A stretch of 64,000 bases of DNA from CAWHMS01 sp963830495 (GCA_963830495.1 CAWHMS010000001.1:620001-684000); one strand, 5' to 3'. Positions 9,501-19,194 are shown, numbered from the stretch's first letter. A program made the numbers and translations. The notes: generated by a model not told the origin, from the letters alone.

Positions 9501-10101
9501 CGAGACCGCTGTCGGGGCCGGTGCGAACGACCTCACCCCAGCCGCGCCCGCGGGTGACGACCGTGCCGGCCAACGCCTCGTCGCTGGTACAGCGGTCCAC
9601 CGGCACCGACTCCCCCGTCATCGCCGACTCGTCGAGCTGGAGGGCGGAGGCGTCGACGAGGGAGAGGTCGGCAGGTACCACGTCTCCCCCCTCGAGTCGT
9701 ACGAGGTCGCCGGGCACCACCTCAGCCGCCGGGACCTCGACCACCACGCCGTCCCGGCGAACGTGCGCGCGGGGCGCGGCGAGGCGGGTCAGGGCATCGA
9801 CGGCTCGCTGCGCCCGCACCTCCTGCACCACACCGATGACGGTGTTCAGCACGACGACCGCCGCTATGATCGTCGCGTCCTCGCGATCCCCGATGGCCAA
9901 CACGACGACCCAGGCCGCGCACAGCATCATGATCATGGGGTCGCGGAGCTGTGCCGCGACCCGGGCGACGAGGTGAGGCCGAGCGGCGACCGGCAACTCG
10001 TTCCGTCCGTGCTGCGAAAGGGCGAGCGCCGCCTCCTTTGCCGTGAGCCCGGAGGCGGGCGACCCCTCAACCTGGCCGGCCTTCGTCGGCATCAGGTCCA
10101 C
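6574..10101 (-). CDS. Ca-type P-type ATPase (CtpF-like) fused to a CPBP metalloprotease domain, frameshifted at the 3' end
   Basis: The open frame is 1175 residues; usual P2-type ATPases are 850-920. TGES (162-165), IPESLP (265-270), the phosphorylated Asp309 in DKTGTLT, and [11 protein letters not shown] mark an intact P-type cation pump. Mycobacterial CtpF, its closest known relative by context, is a DosR-regulated Ca-type pump. From about residue 830 the same frame continues into a CPBP (Abi) membrane-protease domain with EETAFRG (about 985) and AGIHTE. Near 6960 the frame is lost: a +1 shift restores [16 protein letters not shown] (third CPBP motif) and stops at 6858. The last 125 or so Arg-rich residues of the open frame are therefore out of frame. 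GTG start with GGAGGGG 8 nt upstream, 18 bp after the DUF1876 stop. Fusion is read directly; ion specificity is inferred. Confidence 0.82.
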   Translation of the reverse strand: MDLMPTKAGQVEGSPASGLTAKEAALALSQHGRNELPVAARPHLVARVAAQLRDPMIMMLCAAWVVVLAIGDREDATIIAAVVVLNTVIGVVQEVRAQRAVDALTRLAAPRAHVRRDGVVVEVPAAEVVPGDLVRLEGGDVVPADLSLVDASALQLDESAMTGESVPVDRCTSDEALAGTVVTRGRGWGEVVRTGPDSGLGHIAALVASAGPRPTPLQRRLSILSRQLVVVTAALCLVVLALSVLRGTSFADAAILAVSLGVAAIPESLPAVVTVALALGAHRMARQSAVVRSLPAVETLGSVTVLASDKTGTLTKGILVARHLWTPEGSCTVSGDGLGVEGRVSGSEKAELGAERLLRDAALCNDATLGARDGDTWRAIGDPFDVALLVAAAKRGLMPEALADGWTRVEDTPFDEGHRMMRTLLRRDDGRCLDVVKGAPEVILDLLPPGPDVDAARSEADSLAKEGYRVLAVAEDSSWVGLVGVVDPPHADARGVVDACHAAGVRTVLVTGDHAGTATAVGSAVGIHREDGEVCDGAGVARGEHSDRVESIDVYARTRPEQKVDIVDAWQAHGHVVAMTGDGVNDAPALRRADIGVAMGGRGTEVARQAADLVLVDDNLKTVMVAIGEGRRIHANIRTFLRYGLAGGLAEMLVILVAPLLGMPLPLTPAMILWVNMVTHGVPGVAFGAEPLDPVLMRRPSPSPQRSILDGTLLRQIATAGLLTAAVSLVAGWLAFRAGGPVQTVVFLTLGLGQLGVALALRAPRHGATWRDRGLEVAVLAAGVCQLAGVLAPGLRDLLGTEALTAQQIVMLSAAAALPGLVVAAGRRYSRRRESDRRPIGGFPAGVATGDEEARELRVQEELETRSARRVGWVGLEVVAATGAVVLDLLIPAVVIVAVAALSLVLRREGPASLGFHRLPSPARTAGFVGLLVAAWSVFQVGLVMPILERTTEREQDFGVFADLQGDVALLVMLVVASWILGALVEETAFRGFVVTRLTELFGGRLLAQAIAVVGAAALFAGIHTEQGVVGIAVTFLDGLFFGWLRFRYPQRVGRRTGARVLQHARAPGVLHLGHDGWPVVTLRCTRGSSGPPGRGLQRGSHSSCTRHASRHGRASFRPAATVPRARRRGQGRRSRPGGTGLWSTGCGPSRPAQPGRGRAMVKVPCEERQRRAQR
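6669..6682 (-). promoter_or_regulatory. DevR/DosR-type box upstream of gap-por operon
   Basis: TGGACCAAAGTCCC matches 9 of 10 fixed positions of GGGAC-N4-GTCCC and is close to the mycobacterial DosR core GGGACTWWAGTCCC. It lies 91 bp upstream of the gap ATG, within the roughly 280 bp that become non-coding once the CPBP frameshift near 6960 is allowed for. This suggests gap-por has its own promoter in addition to any read-through. Confidence 0.6.
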
Positions 10102-10119
10102 GATGGCCGCCCCTCCGGA

Positions 10120-10377
10120 TCAGGTCTCGGTGAGTGCGGCGACGTCTTCCTCCGCGATGCGCAGGAGCTCCTCGCCGAGGTTCACGAGGGCACGGGCGGT
10201 GGCTAGCTCGTAGCCGACCTCCGGGACGTCTTGGGGGTCACCCGGTGCGAGCTTGGCCGTGCCGGTCGCGGTGAGGTGCCGGGGCCGACTGCTGAACAGC
10301 CGGGCCGTGGCGTGTGTATTTCCGTCCTTCTCGCTGAGGAACACCTGTACGTCCCAACGGGTCGTAGTCAGCTCCAT
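10120..10377 (-). CDS. DUF1876 family protein (Rv1738/Rv2632c-like)
   Basis: 85 residues from an ATG preceded by GGCAGGAGGGC; the frame is open further upstream but the ribosome-binding site fixes this start. MELTTTRWDVQVFLSEKDG followed by ATARL and the C-terminal VGYELATARALVNLGEELL are typical of DUF1876. Mycobacterial members are strongly DosR-induced and resemble ribosome-hibernation factors in fold, but the biochemical role is unsettled. It is the first gene of a unit running into the P-ATPase 18 bp downstream. A DevR-type box lies 112 bp upstream. Assignment to the family is confident; function is not. Confidence 0.85.
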   Translation of the reverse strand: MELTTTRWDVQVFLSEKDGNTHATARLFSSRPRHLTATGTAKLAPGDPQDVPEVGYELATARALVNLGEELLRIAEEDVAALTET

Positions 10378-10489
10378 GACGCCCTCCTGCCAGTGCCCCC
10401 GGTACGCGGATGTGCCGGGTCCTCGGTGGTGCCCTGTCAGCACATCGCGGTGTGGCACAGCCCGGGAGGGGCGGTGGTCCCGCGGATGT

Positions 10490-10503
10490 GGGACGTTGGT
10501 CAG
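10490..10503 (-). promoter_or_regulatory. DevR/DosR-type box upstream of DUF1876
   Basis: GGGACGTTGGTCAG matches 8 of 10 fixed positions and shares its left twelve bases with the perfect box at 14090. It overlaps the stop codon of the upstream universal stress protein and lies 112 bp before the DUF1876 start. Confidence 0.5.
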
Positions 10504-11411
10504 GCAGGGCGCTCGATGCGCCAGGTTTGCGGCACTTGGGCGACCACGCCGGCCGGGACCGCCTCAACCGGTACTCGGCTCGATCGCAGCACGGCCTGCG
10601 CGGTGCCGCCTAGCCGCCCGTACGGTGGTACGGAGTGCCGGCGACGGGCGATCAGGAGCAGGTCCGCATCGGCCGATGTGTCCACCAGCACCCTCGCCGC
10701 CCGTCCGTGGACCACGCGCAGGTCGACCGGGATGTCGGGGCAGCGATCCCGCCACTCCTCGACCAGCTCCTCGAGCACCCGCGTGCCCTCGGCCTGCCAC
10801 TGCGCCGAGCTCGTCCGAGGCTCGGCCCGGTCCATGGTGCGGTCGTAGAGCTCCCACGCCGTCACGACCACGATGTGGGCGTCACGACGCCGAGCAAGCT
10901 TGAACGCGTGGGACAACAGCTCGCGCGCGTGGGTCCGCGACTTCATGCCGACGACGATCACCCCGCGCGACCGCTCAGGGTTCCAGGCGGACGGTACGAC
11001 GACCGTCGGACACTCAGAGCGGGCCGCCACGCCAGTCGGTGTAGGGCCCAGTGGCACGTCGGGGTGATCGCGGGAGGGGCGGCCCACCACCAGGAGCCGC
11101 CCACCCCGCGCCGCCGCCAGGATCCCCGCTGAGCGGGGCCCGACGACGAGCTCGGTACTGATCTCCAGGCGTGGGGCCGAGCGCGCTGCAGTTTCGGCGG
11201 CGTGATCGAGAGCCGCGCGGCCCGCGGCTTCGGGCCCCGCCCAGGCGCCCCACGGAAGCAGACTCTCGGGCACACAGCCCGGCCACACGTGGACCACGCG
11301 GAGCCCCAGGCCGCGCCAGACCGCCTCGTCGACTGCGTACCTCAGCGCCCCGGCGCTGCCTTCTCCGCCGTCGACGGCGACGACGACGGGTCGGCGCTCG
11401 TGCGTGGTCAT
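10500..11411 (-). CDS. Tandem-domain universal stress protein
   Basis: 303 residues, two UspA domains (about 8-140 and 155-300). The ATG at 11411 is preceded by GCGAAGGAGACCTCG; an in-frame extension upstream lacks a good ribosome-binding site. Domain 1 starts VVVAVDGGEGSAGALRYAVD and domain 2 GVIVVGMKSRTHARELLSHA. Neither domain shows a clean G-x2-G-x9-G(S/T) ATP loop (GRPSRDHPDVPLGP in the first, ARRRHSVPPYGRLG in the second), so it may bind nucleotide weakly or not at all. It sits 113 bp downstream of devS on the same strand, with its own DevR-type box 68 bp upstream. Confidence 0.85.
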   Translation of the reverse strand: MTTHERRPVVVAVDGGEGSAGALRYAVDEAVWRGLGLRVVHVWPGCVPESLLPWGAWAGPEAAGRAALDHAAETAARSAPRLEISTELVVGPRSAGILAAARGGRLLVVGRPSRDHPDVPLGPTPTGVAARSECPTVVVPSAWNPERSRGVIVVGMKSRTHARELLSHAFKLARRRDAHIVVVTAWELYDRTMDRAEPRTSSAQWQAEGTRVLEELVEEWRDRCPDIPVDLRVVHGRAARVLVDTSADADLLLIARRRHSVPPYGRLGGTAQAVLRSSRVPVEAVPAGVVAQVPQTWRIERPA

Positions 11412-11479
11412 CGAGGTCTCCTTCGCGTGGACGTGCGCGGGTCTGGTTCCAGACGACCGCACGCCGGACCGCCCGCGTA

Positions 11480-11493
11480 GAGACCAAGGTCAC
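11480..11493 (-). promoter_or_regulatory. DevR/DosR-type box upstream of universal stress protein
   Basis: GAGACCAAGGTCAC matches 8 of 10 fixed positions with symmetric mismatches in both half-sites. It lies 68 bp upstream of the stress-protein ATG, in the devS-usp gap. Confidence 0.45.
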
Positions 11494-11524
11494 CGTCCGG
11501 CGGGACGTCCTGCCGCGGGGGCTG

Positions 11525-13300
<1,776 letters not shown>

Positions 13301-13364
13301 TCAGGTTCACGCTAGCAAGTTCCTGGGCCGGCGGTGAGGGCGGACACGTCCGGCCCGCTCGTCA

Positions 13365-14030
13365 CTAGCAGTGCGGGTGCTTGGTGGCGAAGATGGCTGC
13401 CTGGGTCCGGCTGGTCAGTCCGAGCTTGGCCAGCATGGAGGAGACGTAGTTCTTCACGGTCTTCTCGGCGAGGTACATACGCTCGGAGATCTCCCGGTTG
13501 GTCAGCCCCTCACCGATCAGGTCGAGGATCCGCTGCTCCTGCGCACTCAGCCCGTCGAGCTCGGGATCCACGCGCGGGCCGTTGCGCACGCGGTCGAGCA
13601 CCCGGGCCGTGACCGACGGGTCCAGCGTCGACTGGCCGGCCGCAACGCGCCGTACGCTCTCGATGAAGTCGTTGCCGTGGACCTGCTTGAGGATGTAGCC
13701 GGAGGCGCCGGCCATGATCGCGGCGAACAGCGCGTCGTCATCGTCGTAGGACGTGAGGATCAGCGCCGCGATGTTCGGGTCCACGGACCTCACTTCCCGG
13801 CACACGTCGATGCCGGAGCCGTCGGGCAGCCGACCGTCGAGGATGACGACGTCGGGTCGCAGCGCCGGGATGCGTCGAGCCGCCTCCCGCGCCAGCCCGG
13901 ACTCGCCCACCACCTCGATGTCGCCCTCGCTCTCGAGGAGCTCCTTGATTCCTCGGCGCACGATCTCGTGGTCGTCGAGCAGGTAGACGCGGATCGGGCC
14001 GCGGGGGTCGGTGGGTGCTGGGTTGGTCAC
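13365..14030 (-). CDS. devR: DevR/DosR-type NarL-family response regulator (copy 1)
   Basis: 221 residues from a GTG at 14030. Receiver domain IRVYLLDDHEIVRRGIKELL with acidic pair D19-D20, phospho-acceptor Asp65 in VVILDGRLPDG and Lys in SGYILKQV. A C-terminal LuxR helix-turn-helix follows (LSAQEQRILDLIGEGLTNREI, EKTVKNYVSSMLAKLG). The longer upstream open frame lacks conservation. It is first in a devR-devS unit and has a perfect palindromic box 59 bp upstream, implying autoregulation as in mycobacteria. It would bind the GGGAC-N4-GTCCC boxes across this window. Confidence 0.92.
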   Translation of the reverse strand: MTNPAPTDPRGPIRVYLLDDHEIVRRGIKELLESEGDIEVVGESGLAREAARRIPALRPDVVILDGRLPDGSGIDVCREVRSVDPNIAALILTSYDDDDALFAAIMAGASGYILKQVHGNDFIESVRRVAAGQSTLDPSVTARVLDRVRNGPRVDPELDGLSAQEQRILDLIGEGLTNREISERMYLAEKTVKNYVSSMLAKLGLTSRTQAAIFATKHPHC

Positions 14031-14089
14031 CCCCTCACCGTATGAACCCGGACCCACGTCTCGGATGGGCTTATCGTCCTCGTCCCGTC

Positions 14090-14103
14090 GGGACGTTGGT
14101 CCC
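14090..14103 (-). promoter_or_regulatory. Perfect DevR/DosR-type palindrome upstream of devR
   Basis: GGGACGTTGGTCCC, 10 of 10 fixed positions, 59 bp upstream of the devR start and 248 bp upstream of the divergent universal stress protein. It is the best match in the window and the template used to score the others. Confidence 0.7.
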
Positions 14104-14279
14104 GTCACGGGCGCCAGCCTGCTGCCGTGTCTGGCGGTCATCTCGCGATTCCGCCGGAGGTCTCGAGCAAAGGGCCGGAGGTCGGCTGGGCCGCCCCTGC
14201 TGGTGGGACGAGGACGTCCTTCCGTGGGCTCGAAGTCATCGTGCCCTTCGAGGGTGCGACGACTCGAGGCAGGGCGGCA

Positions 14280-14293
14280 GGGTCCTTGGTCCC
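14280..14293 (+). promoter_or_regulatory. DevR/DosR-type box upstream of universal stress protein
   Basis: GGGTCCTTGGTCCC matches 9 of 10 fixed positions. It lies 58 bp upstream of the ATG at 14352. It gives the divergent devR/usp intergenic region one box per promoter. Confidence 0.6.
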
Positions 14294-14351
14294 GGGGCGG
14301 CGGGACTCGGGGCCATTCCGTTTGGGTCCCAGGACGGTCGAGCGTGTTGAC

Positions 14352-15275
14352 ATGAACGCCGACGTCCACGATGTCCTCCACTCGGCAACCTCCCCCGGAA
14401 GCATCGTCGTCGGGGTGGACGGCTCGGAGCACGCAGCTCGCGCCCTTGACTGGGCAGCGCGCCAGGCGGTGCTCGAGCATCGCCCGCTGGCGCTCGTGCA
14501 CGGGTTCCACCCCGTAGCGCAGACGGCTCTTGGGGCCCTCGAGCTCGATGGCGAGGATCGCTACGAGCTGCTTCGGGGGCTTCGCCATGCTGCCCGGACC
14601 TCCCTCGAGGAGGCCGCCGATCGCGTCCATGAGCTCGAGCCGAGCGTTCAGGTCAAGACCCACCTACTGGACGCCGATGCGCGGCAAGCCTTGGTGGACG
14701 CTTCGCGAACCGCGCATCTGCTGGTCGTGGGCTCACGTGGTCGAGGAGCCATCAAGGGTCTGTTGCTCGGATCCGTCAGCGTCGCCGTCGCCCAGCTCTC
14801 GGCCTGCCCTGTCATCGTCTGCCGACCCCGCCAGGCGGACCCGGTGACCCACCGTGTCGTCGTCGGCGCGGACGGGACGCCTGAGTCGGTGCCTGTCATC
14901 GACTTCGCCTTCCGCCAGGCCTCGCTATACGGTCTGACCCTCACGGTCATGCATTGCTTCTGGGAGGTCGTCGCCGCGGATGAGGCGGTGGGTCGACCGC
15001 TCGCGGCCCCCACGGACATGAACGTGCTGCTGGCCGAGTCGGTCGCCGGGTTCACCGAGTCCTACCCGGACGTCGAGGTCCGCGTCGAGCCGTCCCGGGG
15101 CTTGGTCGACCAGGTGCTCGTGCAAGCCACCCCGACGACCGATCTTCTGGTCGTCGGCAGGCGCCACCAGCCAGCGATCGCTCGGCTGCTCCACGCATCG
15201 ATGGCTGCCGCCGTCCTCGAACGGGCCGCGGGGACCGTGGCGGTGATTCCTGAAGCGGCTCCCGGCGACGCCTGA
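14352..15275 (+). CDS. Tandem-domain universal stress protein
   Basis: 307 residues with two UspA domains. The ATG at 14352 is chosen because MNADVHDVLHSATSPGSIVV leads straight into the first beta strand; the open frame extends upstream through the promoter boxes, which is unlikely to be coding. Domain 1 keeps the ATP loop (VGSRGRGAIKGLLLGSVS); domain 2 has lost it (VGRRHQPAIARLLHASMA). This one-active, one-degenerate arrangement is common in tandem stress proteins of dormancy regulons. It is divergent from devR and probably DevR-activated from the box 58 bp upstream. Confidence 0.88.
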   Translation: MNADVHDVLHSATSPGSIVVGVDGSEHAARALDWAARQAVLEHRPLALVHGFHPVAQTALGALELDGEDRYELLRGLRHAARTSLEEAADRVHELEPSVQVKTHLLDADARQALVDASRTAHLLVVGSRGRGAIKGLLLGSVSVAVAQLSACPVIVCRPRQADPVTHRVVVGADGTPESVPVIDFAFRQASLYGLTLTVMHCFWEVVAADEAVGRPLAAPTDMNVLLAESVAGFTESYPDVEVRVEPSRGLVDQVLVQATPTTDLLVVGRRHQPAIARLLHASMAAAVLERAAGTVAVIPEAAPGDA

Positions 15276-15296
15276 AAAGTCATCGATCTCAGTCCC

Positions 15297-15530
15297 TCAG
15301 TCGAGGAGAACCCGCTCGCCCTCCCGCGGCACGACTGCGCGCGCGCCCAGCTCGGCCTCGAGCCTCCTGGCCAGGGCGGCACCCGCCGCAGGCTCCCCAT
15401 GCACGACGTAGACCGTGCGGCACTTGCTCGGCGGAACCGACCCAGGCCACGAGCTCGGCTGCGTCGCCGCGGACCGAGAAGTCAGGAACGCTGACGACTT
15501 CAGCGCGGACCGGCACGTAGCGGCCGTAGC
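15297..15530 (-). pseudogene. Beta-CASP metallo-beta-lactamase (RNA-processing type) C-terminal remnant
   Basis: Two frames together recover conserved C-terminal blocks of MBL-fold/beta-CASP hydrolases: RYVPVRAEVVSVPDFSVRGD and ELVAWVGSA in one frame, then CRTVYVVHGEPAAGAALARR and LGARAVVPREGERV in another. The zinc-binding N-terminal half (HxHxDH) is absent, and at least one frameshift separates the two blocks. It abuts a flavodoxin remnant on the opposite strand; both have lost their 5' ends at the same point near 15530. Confidence 0.6.
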
Positions 15531-15533
15531 ATC

Positions 15534-15852
15534 GACGCCGTCCGCCAGGGCGCCGACCAAGACAGAGCCGCGATCGGCCTGGGCGAGTGGCTGGCGAGCG
15601 CCTACCACACGGGCGTCCAGACCCGGCAGGTCGCAGTGTTCGACACCAGGGCCAGCAAGGTACGACGGCTACCGGCGGCGGCCGGTCCCAAGGCAGCCCG
15701 GCTGGCCAAGGGCCGGCAGTTCGCCCTCGTAGACAGGCCCGTCGCGTTCCTCGTCGGCGACATCCAGATGCCCGCTCCTGGACGGCGAGCTCGACCGTGC
15801 GCGCTCGTGGGGCCGCTCGCTGGCCGCTGTCATGCACCCCGCCGCGCGCTGA
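15534..15852 (+). pseudogene. Flavodoxin-family protein C-terminal remnant
   Basis: DAVRQGADQDRAAIGLGEWL, then TRQVAVFDTRASKVRRLP and a C-terminal block DGELDRARSWGRSLAA match the second half of small actinobacterial flavodoxin-like proteins. The FMN phosphate-binding N-terminus is missing and a +1 frameshift occurs near 15770. It may once have served ferredoxin/flavodoxin-linked redox in the same regulon. Confidence 0.55.
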
Positions 15853-15868
15853 CGGATCCGCCGACGCT

Positions 15869-16543
15869 CTACTTCTGGTGCTTGGTCGAGAAGATCGCCG
15901 CCTGCGTGCGGCTCGTCAGTCCGAGCTTGGCGAGCATCGACGAGACGTAGTTCTTCACCGTCTTCTCAGCCAGGAACATCTGCTCGCCGATCTGCCGGTT
16001 AGTCAGCCCGTCGCCGATAAGGTCCAGGATCCGCTGTTCCTGGCCGGTGAGCCGCTCGAGCTCCTTGTCCACAGGAGGACCGTTCCGGACCCGGTCCAGG
16101 ACCGCGGCCGTCACTGAGGGGTCCAACGTCGACTGTCCAGCGGCGACACGACGTACGGTCTCGACGAGGTCGTTGCCCTTCACCTGCTTGAGCGTGTAGC
16201 CCGCAGCGCCGGCCATGATCGCCGCGAACAGCGCCTCGTCGTCGTCGTAGGACGTCAGGATCAGCGCCTTGATGTCGGGGTCGCGCGACCGGATCTCACG
16301 GCACACGTCGATGCCCGACCCGTCGGGCAGCCGGGCGTCCAGGATGGCAACGTCGGGCCTCAGCGCCGGGATCCGCCGGGCCGCCTCGTCGGCGAGCCCT
16401 GACTCGCCGACGACCACGATGTCGGGTTCACCCTCGAGCAGCTCCTTGATGCCACGACGGACGATCTCGTGGTCATCGAGCAGGAAGACGCGGATCTGCT
16501 CTGCCGCCGGAGGCGGTGAAGGCTCGGTTCTGGACTCAGCCAC
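15869..16543 (-). CDS. devR: DevR/DosR-type NarL-family response regulator (copy 2)
   Basis: 224 residues from a GTG at 16543. It is nearly identical in layout to copy 1: receiver IRVFLLDDHEIVRRGIKELL with D23-D24, phospho-acceptor Asp69 in VAILDARLPDG, and a LuxR DNA-binding domain (LTGQEQRILDLIGDGLTNRQI, EKTVKNYVSSML). It has no kinase gene beside it, so it is probably phosphorylated by the DevS at 11525 or by a kinase elsewhere. It is divergent from the CBS-pair gene, with which it shares a box at 16587 (43 bp from this start). A local duplication of devR is the simplest origin. Confidence 0.9.
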   Translation of the reverse strand: MAESRTEPSPPPAAEQIRVFLLDDHEIVRRGIKELLEGEPDIVVVGESGLADEAARRIPALRPDVAILDARLPDGSGIDVCREIRSRDPDIKALILTSYDDDEALFAAIMAGAAGYTLKQVKGNDLVETVRRVAAGQSTLDPSVTAAVLDRVRNGPPVDKELERLTGQEQRILDLIGDGLTNRQIGEQMFLAEKTVKNYVSSMLAKLGLTSRTQAAIFSTKHQK

Positions 16544-16586
16544 GTCGGCAGCGTAGCCCGGCGGCGGCCCGATGGCCCGCATGCGC

Positions 16587-16600
16587 GGGACGTTGTGCCC
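16587..16600. promoter_or_regulatory. Shared DevR/DosR-type box between devR2 and CBS gene
   Basis: GGGACGTTGTGCCC matches 8 of 10 fixed positions. It is 58 bp upstream of the CBS-pair ATG and 43 bp upstream of the divergent devR2 GTG, the only box seen in this divergent spacer. Confidence 0.55.
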
Positions 16601-16658
16601 TGCCACTCGCGGTCGCCGCCAGGCAGCGTTAAGTCACCGACTACGAGAGGAGCCTCCG

Positions 16659-17261
16659 ATGCTGGTCCGGGAGGTCATGAGCAACGACTGCATCACGGTG
16701 CCACTCGGCACCACCGTGAAGACCGCGCTGACCCAGCTGGCGAGCGCGGGAATCACCTCTATGCCGGTCGCCACCCCGAGCGGCAAGCTCCGGGGCATCG
16801 TCAGCGAGGCCGACCTCATCCGCGATGGGGTGAGCGTCGACGCCCGGATGCACGAGATCCCCATGGCGACGATGCTGGTCGACCGACCCGGCTACGTCGA
16901 CGACGTCATGACGACACACGTGGTCTCCGTCGGTCCCGACACCGACCTGGCCGAGGCGGTCGAGCTGATGACGTCGACCAGCGTGAAGAGCCTGCCCGTC
17001 ATCGACAGGTATGGCCGGGTGCTTGGCATGGTGAGCCGGAGTGACGTCGTTCGGATGCTGGCACGCGCGGACCACGACCTCGAGCGTGACGTCGACGCAG
17101 CCCTCGCCTCCGTCGGTCTGCGCGAATGGCTGGTGGAGGTCACCGACGGCACCGTCAAGCTCATCGCTCCGCGTCGTGCGGTCGACGACCGAGGCCTGGC
17201 GCGGGTCGTCGCGGGGACCGTACCGGGCGTCGTCGAGGTTCACATCTCCTCGTCCGGGTGA
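16659..17261 (+). CDS. CBS-domain-pair protein with BON-like C-terminus (Hrp1-like)
   Basis: 200 residues, ATG preceded by GAGAGGAG. Two CBS motifs: VREVMSNDCITVPLGTTV to RGIVSEADLIRD, and VDDVMTTHVVSVGPDTDL to GMVSRSDVVRM. The C-terminal 60 or so residues (LREWLVEVTDGTVKL to PGVVEVHISS) resemble a BON domain. CBS pairs sense adenine nucleotides. Mycobacterial Hrp1 (Rv2626c), a CBS-pair protein, is one of the most strongly DosR-induced genes, so family and box context agree. The binding partner is unknown. Confidence 0.85.
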   Translation: MLVREVMSNDCITVPLGTTVKTALTQLASAGITSMPVATPSGKLRGIVSEADLIRDGVSVDARMHEIPMATMLVDRPGYVDDVMTTHVVSVGPDTDLAEAVELMTSTSVKSLPVIDRYGRVLGMVSRSDVVRMLARADHDLERDVDAALASVGLREWLVEVTDGTVKLIAPRRAVDDRGLARVVAGTVPGVVEVHISSSG

Positions 17262-17283
17262 AGGGCGCCGGACCCGGCCCGGT

Positions 17284-17297
17284 AGGACCTATGGCCC
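17284..17297 (+). promoter_or_regulatory. DevR/DosR-type box upstream of nitroreductase
   Basis: AGGACCTATGGCCC matches 8 of 10 fixed positions. It is 88 bp upstream of the nitroreductase ATG and 23 bp after the CBS gene stop. Confidence 0.45.
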
Positions 17298-17385
17298 TAG
17301 GTGAAGACGCGGCTCACGTCCACGCTGGACGTCAGCACCAGACCGTGACCTGACCCAACCTGAGGACAAGACGAAGGCAGCCATC

Positions 17386-18384
17386 ATGAACAGCAGCGAG
17401 GTCGACCGGGCCCAGACGACCACTGCCGCGCCCGTTCAGGCGGTCCATGGCCTGGTGGGCCTCGCCACTCGTGCCCCCAGCGTCCACAACACGCAGCCAT
17501 GGCTATGGCGGTTCCGGAACGACACCATCGAGCTGTACGCCGACTGGACGCGCCGACTCGAAGCCTCCGACCCCGTCGGTCGCAACCTGGTCATCAGCTG
17601 CGGCGCGGCCCTGCACCACTTGCGGGTCGCAGCACGCGCGAACGGCTGGAGCCCTTCGGTCACCTACCTCGCGGACGATGAGGACCCGACCCTGCTTGCC
17701 CGAGTGCGGCTCTCCCCAGCGCCGCCCCCACCCACAGCCACCGCCGACCTGCGCGCCATCCGGGAGCGCTGCACCGACCGTCGGCGCTTCACCTCGTGGC
17801 CCGTCCCCGACGGGCGCATGAGCCAGCTTGCGCGGCTCGTGGAGGAGCAGCACGGTCACGCTGCGCCCCTGACCGACCCGTCCGACCGGTTCAGGGTCGA
17901 GATGCTGGTCGCTCGGGCCAAGCGGGTGCAGCAGCGGGATACCCGCATCTCCGCCGAGGCCGAGCGCTGGACCGACCACGACACCTACGACGGGGTTCCG
18001 TCCGCCCACCTGCCGCAGACCAACGGCCTGCCCGAGAGCCAACGCGGCCGCTTTACGGGTGGCCTCCTGGAGGACGAGGGTCGTGACGTCGAGAGCGGTG
18101 ACGGTCTGATCGTGCTCTACGACGCCGACGACTCCACGTGCGGTTGGCTCCGCGCGGGCGAGTCACTCAGCACGCTGTGGCTGGGCGCCGTCCAGGACGG
18201 AATTTCGGTCGTGCCGCTGAGCCAGGTGGTGGAGGTCTCGGAGACCAGGGACGCCCTGCAACACCAGGTCCTCGGGGGGGACGCCGTGCCCCTCCTGCTG
18301 GTGCGGGTCGGCTGGCAGGCGATCAGTCGCAGCCACCTCGAGCCCACGCCACGACGTCCGGTCGAGGAGGTGCTGCTGCCGTGA
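17386..18384 (+). CDS. Acg-family nitroreductase-like protein (Rv2032/Acg type)
   Basis: 332 residues, the usual length of the duplicated nitroreductase fold of the Acg family. The N-terminus contains LVGLATRAPSVHNTQPW, the diagnostic family motif, and the mid-region IRERCTDRRRFTSWPVPD repeats the pattern of the second half. These proteins bind FMN but have a lid that can block substrate entry, so they may store flavin rather than reduce nitro compounds. Rv2032 and relatives are DosR-induced, matching the box 88 bp upstream. The stop overlaps the next small frame by GTGA. Confidence 0.85.
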   Translation: MNSSEVDRAQTTTAAPVQAVHGLVGLATRAPSVHNTQPWLWRFRNDTIELYADWTRRLEASDPVGRNLVISCGAALHHLRVAARANGWSPSVTYLADDEDPTLLARVRLSPAPPPPTATADLRAIRERCTDRRRFTSWPVPDGRMSQLARLVEEQHGHAAPLTDPSDRFRVEMLVARAKRVQQRDTRISAEAERWTDHDTYDGVPSAHLPQTNGLPESQRGRFTGGLLEDEGRDVESGDGLIVLYDADDSTCGWLRAGESLSTLWLGAVQDGISVVPLSQVVEVSETRDALQHQVLGGDAVPLLLVRVGWQAISRSHLEPTPRRPVEEVLLP

Positions 18385-18614
18385 ACCGGTCGTGCGTCGG
18401 GGCGTGCGTCATGGCTGAGGCAGTCGGCATGACCGCGGCCGCCGGCGGCGGACAACCAGCGCTGCCGCTCGCCATCGTGGCCGCGGCAGCACTGGGAGGG
18501 GTCATGGGGGCCGCTCCCGAAGCCCGGCCCGTGCCGTGGCCGAAGAGCCAGCGCACGCTGTACCTGCGGCTGACGCCGGACGAGGTCACCGGCCGCCGCC
18601 TGCTCGAGGCGTGA
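18381..18614 (+). CDS. Small hypothetical membrane protein
   Basis: 77 residues, starting at a GTG that overlaps the nitroreductase stop (GTGA). One hydrophobic stretch (about 27-45, LPLAIVAAAALGGVMGAA) is followed by a polar tail ending RTLYLRLTPDEVTGRRLLEA. It is tightly packed between two genes, with eight bases to the next ATG. I do not recognise a family; coupling and codon usage are the only support. Confidence 0.4.
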   Translation: MNRSCVGACVMAEAVGMTAAAGGGQPALPLAIVAAAALGGVMGAAPEARPVPWPKSQRTLYLRLTPDEVTGRRLLEA

Positions 18615-18621
18615 GGTCATC

Positions 18622-19194
18622 ATGGTCAACGGATCGCCCACTCCTCGGATCGGGTGGCCGCGGAGGGTTCTGCTCGTCCTTGCCATCCTCAACTGCGTCG
18701 GCGCTCTCGCCGGCGCCTGGGGACTCGCGACAGGAGTCCTGGATCTTGGCCAGACGCTGAACGGCCGGCTCCCCTGGGGGAGCCCGGTCCTCGCCGGGAC
18801 CGCACTCGCTCTCCTGGTCGCTGTGCCCAACGCCGTGCTCGCTGTGGTCGCCTTTCGACGAAGTCGGCACACCGGGCTGGTCGGGATCGCGGTCGGCGCC
18901 TCGATGGTGGTGTGGATCCTGGTCCAGCTCGCGTTCATTCGCCAGTTCAGCTTCTTCCACCCTCTCTACCTCACCGTGGGCGCCGTCATGATCTGGGCCG
19001 GCGTCCGGGCGGTTCGTGTCGACCTCGGCGTCTCGGCCACGTCCCTGGCCCACGAGATCCGCGACGCGCTCGCGGACGTACCGCGCCCCCTGGCCGCTCC
19101 ACTGGTCCGCCGCCGGCACCTGCGCTGGGGCGCCACCGACGACGAGGTCACCGCCACCCTTGTGGGCGACGACCGGCTCACCGACCCCGACTAA
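18622..19194 (+). CDS. Four-helix membrane protein ending in a truncated SRPBCC domain
   Basis: 190 residues. Four hydrophobic segments (about 13-33, 55-80, 87-108, 112-130) are followed by LRWGATDDEVTATLVGDDR, which is the entry segment of SRPBCC (START-like) domains. It ends at TAA after TDPD, yet the same frame continues after the stop as [13 protein letters not shown], exactly the next SRPBCC block, before homology ends near 19235. So the gene has a nonsense codon and has also lost the rest of the ligand-binding domain by deletion. The membrane part could still be made. Confidence 0.6.
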   Translation: MVNGSPTPRIGWPRRVLLVLAILNCVGALAGAWGLATGVLDLGQTLNGRLPWGSPVLAGTALALLVAVPNAVLAVVAFRRSRHTGLVGIAVGASMVVWILVQLAFIRQFSFFHPLYLTVGAVMIWAGVRAVRVDLGVSATSLAHEIRDALADVPRPLAAPLVRRRHLRWGATDDEVTATLVGDDRLTDPD

